From the NCBI GenBank assembly GCA_914767715.1, contig OU612070.1:11365501-11429500 (forward strand): DNA of 64,000 nucleotides, in the 5' to 3' direction. The notes under the pieces were generated by a model. It was not told where the DNA came from, made no database searches, and worked only from the letters and a program-made list of their open reading frames with translations. Each line of letters starts with the position of its first letter. The first letter of the stretch is position 1. Both the position numbers and the translations under genes were made by a program. This document shows, piece after piece, positions 60,614-64,000 of this stretch. Source of the DNA: Membranipora membranacea (Eukaryota > Bryozoa > Gymnolaemata > Cheilostomatida > Membraniporidae).

Positions 60614-63600
60614 TCACCTTTTCCCCTTTTTCTTCTTTCTAGATTTAGCGATTGAGCCAGTATTCAGTTTTTTATAATTTTCAATCACTTTGTCATAACC
60701 ACTCTTTCTGAAATTTAAAGAAAATCTTTGTCAGAATAATTACAAGAATAATTGGCCCATTAGAAGAAAATTGTAATAAGATACCACACAAATGTTTCGT
60801 GGGTTATGAATTCCTGTAAGTGTATTCATTGTCTTTAGGCTTCTGGTGAAAATTTAGTGAGTTTGTGAGATGAGATAAGGTCATGTTTACATGTTATTAT
60901 AAGACTATGGTTGGATCTGTTTTGCCTCCATTTGGAGTTGCATCTCTTTGAAAATGATTTCCCATTGTAGTCAAGGATAAGCAATTTCTAATGCAGGAAA
61001 ATTGGGCAAAATTCGGTATAACAAAAGAGCTATTATCTAACTCACTTGCCACAGCCACATGTTAGGCACACCACCCATACCAAGCCCAGACCAGCAACCA
61101 TGCCGCCGATTATCGTATAGCATTGGTTATAGGTAAACGTCTTACCAAGGAAATCCAGATAATTACAGGTGTCTATAAAAACATCAACATGCACGGTACA
61201 GTAGAAAGATGAGCTACCATAGAGGAGTAGAGTATTCGCAAGAGGAGAAGTTGGCCATTTTGACAAATTCGCACTAATTTGGAATTACTAAATTTAAGAC
61301 AAGCTAACATAACATTACTCAGCTAGCTAAGTGCTAGCTTATGATAAGTCACTCCTAACTAGCTAAACTAGACCCTAGCTGAAACAAACTCCTCTAGGGT
61401 ACTAGCCTGACACAGCAGACTCATTCTGTTTGGTTTTTTTTCACAAACAAAACAAAAGTGGGGCTGCTGTGATAATAATGAAAAAGTAGAGCAGTGATCA
61501 ATAATGTGCTACAAGCAATGATGATGTACACGTACATACATGTGTACGTTTCTTTAATTCTAGCCACTAGCTTGATATTTTGGAGTTTGTGGTGTCAACT
61601 TGGGTTGTTTAAAAACGGATCATATTGGACAATGTTCTGCCGGTTATGGGTTTCTTTCAGTCTGAATGCTAATGCTATTTGACTTAATTAAAAGCGAACT
61701 GTTTTGGCTGACAATGTGTTGATAGTACCATTCTAAAGCTGTTCCCTAGTCCAAAGAGGCGCAGGGGATCTATATGATCTAGGGTTGTGCACACACAGTA
61801 GTTGACCAGTGATTACAGTGTAGTACTGATCAGACCTGTCCAGAATGAACGGCTGACTGGTCAGTGGCAAAACAGAAATGATTTCCAGCAAAGAGAATGA
61901 ATTCTGGGCGGTCTTTCAATTAAAAATGGTCACAGTCAAAAATTGCTCACTCAATGAGTGGGCGAAACCTGCTAGGCTGTGGCTTTCGAATTGCTCGGTC
62001 ATTGATGGAACAATAACATTGTGAGTGAGTGATTTTTGAGCAATTTTGTCTGATTGAAAGACAAAGTGAGTGATAATTTTGAGCGATGTGATAGTGATAA
62101 CTTGCTTTAGTAAAGCATCGCTCATACTAATTGAGAGATCCCTTGAATCACTAATCCTCATATTATAAGTACATAATAGTAACCTTCGCATGGGGCTGAC
62201 TCTGAAGATGTCTCCACAGCGCATTTAACGAAGTTATAATAATTCTTTGTAGAATCTACCTTCTGTTTGTCAATAAAACAGTTGTGAGTTTTGGTTCTTA
62301 CGCCCTCAAAACACTCGGTCCATAAACCCCAGTCAGTCCAAGAGGGGTATACATCTACATAAAATAAAAGTCCATATGCATTCTGACTAGATCAAGTAGG
62401 GAGGGTGGGACACCCGCCCTCCCTGGATCAAGTTTGAACTGGGTTGCTTACACTGGGAATCGCTCTCAGTCTCCTGTTAAACTGTAGGGGGCAACTCCAA
62501 ATGTGGGTACATTTAATCTTACTGGGGCTGACTTGACAACATAATTTTGTATTGGTACAATGAATATATAGGACTTTGCTATCCAAAAATCTCACATCAT
62601 GATGTAGCAGCCATTGAGGGAATTTTGTTGAACACTGGCAGTATGAATAATCTGGAACACTGATATATATATATATGGATTAGGGGAACATATCTCACCC
62701 TGAACATGCATATGGCAATTTATGTATGGATGCTGGATAGAATTTCTCATCTTTGATTGGTCCATAAGTTCAGTAATGCTAAAGCTGACTCCTTGTAAAC
62801 TTTTAGTTTTTCAAGGTTGATACTGGGAAGTCAGCTGGCAGATTTATAGCTTTTCAGCTTAATTCGATTATTTACTGATGTAATTTCTCCACAGATAGCC
62901 ATACTGTGTATCTTACCGCTGGTCCATGAATTGATCAATGATCTGAAACCTTCCACCTATTTTCAAGCCAATACAGAAATTTGAAAAATCTGTGTTACAT
63001 ATCTTAATAATACACCCCTCCCAAGATATCAAAAAATCGACAAGACAAAATTCACCTACCAACTTGACATGTTAAGTTCCGAAACCGGCCACAACGCTCC
63101 CTGGATCTCATCCCATCTTTGCATGTTGTCCATGTACTCCAAAATGCTCCACCGCAATCTAAAAGTATAATGATGGCATGTGATTTAGAGCTTGAGAAAG
63201 AGTTCAACCCGAAAACTTGTTTGAAATTACATGACAAATGTTGGCAACTCTCTAGTATGCAAGCACGGCTTAGTATAAATTCATACTTGTTTATAGAGTT
63301 AGCTCCCTCATATGATTACATTCTTGATTGGGGGTATGCATTCTCCCACCCCTGACCTCGAGTGTGGACTAAGAGTTTTTTCAGTCTCAGGGTTCACAAT
63401 TAATTGAGTGATGCATTATGGCACCATACGCTCTTCATTTCATTGTAAAAGATGATTGGGTTGAATGTTGACATATACAGAGCACTCCACGCAATAGAAA
63501 CCTCTGGAGACCACCAAACTTGACCTAATTAAGCAGAGTCTGAATTAAGTGACATCATAACGTAATGATATCTCGCTGACAGGACCACTTTTCCTTGCTG

Positions 63601-64000
63601 AATTAACAGGAGTTCTGAAATATAATGTTTGAATTAAGAGGAGTGACTAGTCTTGGATGCGTATTTCTCTTTGGAACTTTTTAAAACAATAAACAATGTC
63701 CTTACTGTGGGGGAGCCGGATATTAGCATACGAGATCCAGACAGCAGGAGAGAGGGATTAGCGAGGGACGGAGACTCGGACTATCACACTGTCCGGATGC
63801 ATGAGAACGAGATTCATTAGAATACGCTTGAGCCAAAGGAGTAGCAAGTGAGATACTAGAAGACTTAGATAACCAAGGATACAGGATCACTAATACATGT
63901 AAGTTAAATACACGACACTTACTGCAGCGGCCACGTTCGTTCAAAGGTTTTTTGTCATCACAGCTTTCAGGTATGACCCTGTCCCTGCGCCGTTCAGCTT
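60614..64000 (-). CDS. Type I membrane protein with TSP1-like repeats, 3' part (continues off right edge)
   Basis: Exons on the minus strand: 64000-63923 (open at the window edge; ends ERGRC), 63158-63056 (CGGAFWSTWTTCKDGMRSRE), 62354-62184 (WTDWGLWTECFEGVRTKTHN), 61172-61046 and 60707-60614 (stop). The W-x-x-W-x-x-C and following R/C patterns are thrombospondin type 1 repeat features. The 61172 exon holds a membrane segment (IIGGMVAGLGLVWVVCL) followed by CGCG, and the last exon is a basic cytoplasmic tail ending RKKKKGKR. Phases fit for 64000 to 63158 and for 62354 to 61172 to 60707. The join 63056 to 62354 does not, so at least one exon there is missing from my model. The donor at 62184 (GTTACT) is weak. 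Suggests a cell-surface adhesion or guidance-type protein; ligand unknown. Confidence 0.7.
61310..61405. repeat. CTAGAGGAGT repeat family, 3' of the TSP1 gene's membrane exon
   Basis: Read inverted, ACCCTAGAGGAGTTTGTTTC and AGCTAG-rich sequence match the block at about 16345-16450 (CCCCTAGAGGAGTAAATATC, then CTAGCTGAAG). A diverged dispersed repeat. Confidence 0.35.
62398..62425. mobile_element. 28-bp micro-hairpin insertion, AGGGAGG family, in a TSP1-gene intron
   Basis: Starts AGGGAGGGTGGGA and ends CCGCCCTCCCTG. GATCAAGT is an exact 8-bp direct repeat at 62390-62397 and 62426-62433. Its arms match 58815-58843 while the flanks do not. Confidence 0.7.

Overview
This is a stretch of an animal nuclear genome: AT-rich, with split genes, GT-AG introns and many transposable elements. 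No species marker is visible. Gene content (NEK9-type kinase, ELO fatty-acid elongase, INSM/EGL-46 zinc-finger factor, mARC, COX16, a membrane thrombospondin-repeat protein) and a PHD-finger-bearing LINE suggest a non-vertebrate metazoan, perhaps an early-branching marine one such as a sponge. That last step is inference. Exon models were built by hand from splice sites, and every model marked complete closes in phase from start codon to stop.

Layout. 301-2710 (-): N-terminal part of a NEK9-like kinase that runs off the left edge. 2883-10165: a 7.28-kb non-coding transposon (TE1) with 22-bp terminal inverted repeats and an 11-bp target duplication, inserted in what was a roughly 290-bp head-to-head promoter shared by the kinase and an elongase. 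10293-15350 (+): four-exon ELOVL. 15351-22461: no gene seen. 22462-25593 (+): six-exon INSM/nerfin/EGL-46 gene. 26881-43414 (-): six-exon mitochondrial amidoxime-reducing component (MTARC), convergent with INSM. 57998-59384 (+): four-exon COX16, divergent from MTARC. 60614-64000 (-): 3' part of a type I membrane protein with TSP1-like repeats, convergent with COX16.

The main find is a 9,282-bp element (TE2) present twice in direct orientation: 29960-39241 inside an MTARC intron and 44378-53659 between MTARC and COX16. The copies appear identical, yet each has its own 9-bp target duplication, so they are separate recent insertions rather than an assembly duplicate. TE2 has degenerate 40-bp terminal inverted repeats, a 427-bp subterminal tandem array, a nested Ty3/gypsy relic, a tRNA-like unit, and an unrecognised gene with at least eight phase-compatible exons. 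No transposase was recognised.

A second find is a set of very short (17-32 bp) palindromic insertions, seven in the window, most bordered by 7-8-bp direct repeats. One sits inside the arm of an older foldback repeat, whose other arm preserves the empty site. The genes share no pathway. MTARC and COX16 are both mitochondrial, but their adjacency need not be functional.
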